Of a stretch of 5,455 bases of DNA, positions 5,333 to 5,455 are shown piece by piece (position 1 is the first letter of the stretch; the number at the start of each line of letters is the position of its first letter). This stretch comes from Rhodocyclaceae bacterium UBA6160 (GTDB taxonomy: Bacteria; Pseudomonadota; Gammaproteobacteria; Burkholderiales; Rhodocyclaceae). Both the position numbers and the translations under genes were made by a program. The notes under the pieces are model-generated. The model saw only the letters and a program-made list of their open reading frames with translations. It ran no database searches and was not told where the DNA came from. Location: contig DIUK01000143.1 of NCBI GenBank assembly GCA_002422995.1, positions 1 through 5,455 on the forward strand, in the 5' to 3' direction.

Positions 5333-5455
5333 GGCTGCATGCCTTGTGCTCTGTGCGCCTCACAACAGTATGCTTGAGCAGACTCCGCACTGACTAACGC
5401 CTCGGAATGTGGCAAACAAAGGCCGCAATAGGCGCAACGAACCATCAACTCGGAT
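5329..5455 (-). CDS. Partial Cys/His-rich small protein (PP0621-like), C-terminal end only
   Basis: The reading frame enters from the right edge and ends at TGA (5331-5329). The visible part reads SEL, then an internal Met at 5445 and 37 further residues. It contains CAYCGLC, followed about twenty residues later by YCCEAH, so Cys-x2-Cys and Cys-x2/3-His pairs are placed for one zinc site of the treble-clef or TRASH type. This agrees with my memory of PP0621 family proteins, which are short, have an N-terminal membrane helix (here outside the window) and end in a MVRCA-CG, YC-EEH-type segment, and lie just before pilS in many beta- and gammaproteobacteria. The stop overlaps the GTG of the kinase by four bases (GTGA), implying one transcript and coupled translation. 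Function is unknown. The Met at 5445 is probably internal rather than the start. Confidence 0.75.
   Translation of the reverse strand, partial: SELMVRCAYCGLCLPHSEALVSAESAQAYCCEAHRAQGMQP

Noticed and set aside
5088..5390. 100-codon - strand ORF beginning at 5390 across the pilS start
   Set aside because: It is out of frame with both pilS and the Cys/His-rich gene, and those two frames have recognisable motifs and a GTGA junction.

Overview
The window looks like a chromosomal segment of a betaproteobacterium, probably of the order Burkholderiales and one with moderate rather than high GC (judged by eye, not calculated). Three things point there. A gene for a small Cys/His-rich membrane-type protein precedes a pilS-like kinase, a pilR-like regulator and ampD, an order I recall from Burkholderiales genomes. 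The histone H1-like Lys/Ala/Pro repeat protein ends in an NPAAAWPFPTG-type tail, also remembered from that group. The tRNA-Asn is of bacterial type with an encoded CCA. No database search was possible, so the taxonomic call is inference.

Layout, left to right. On the + strand there is a tRNA-Asn(GTT) gene (24-99) with its own -10 box, followed by a strong intrinsic terminator. Then comes a possible promoter, an operator-like palindrome and a small membrane-protein gene (303-572) that carries a C8 homopolymer. A poorly coding stretch (573-931) holds only a weak hairpin and a doubtful 72-codon ORF. From about 932 the features are on the - strand. These are the terminator and gene of the histone H1-like protein (1018-1581), which is built from six 57-bp tandem repeats. 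A 239-bp intergenic stretch with a hairpin near 1633-1651 follows. The rest is a tightly packed unit read right to left: a partial Cys/His-rich (PP0621-like) gene at the right edge, a PilS-like membrane histidine kinase, a PilR-like sigma-54 response regulator, and AmpD.

How the genes work together. The kinase and regulator form a two-component pair that in known systems controls type IV pilin transcription with sigma-54 RNA polymerase. AmpD is a cytoplasmic amidase of peptidoglycan recycling. The four - strand genes overlap one another by 4, 10 and 4 bases, so they are almost certainly cotranscribed and translationally coupled. The histone-like gene has its own strong Shine-Dalgarno and its own terminator and is probably a separate unit.

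Most of the window is recognisable housekeeping content and I do not see a clearly novel system. The points most worth a second look are the recent 114-bp duplication inside the histone-like gene, the dual-role hairpin in front of it, the C8 tract whose one-base contraction would extend the small membrane protein to about 137 residues, the nested palindromes at 184-208, and the coupling of pilus regulation with cell-wall recycling.
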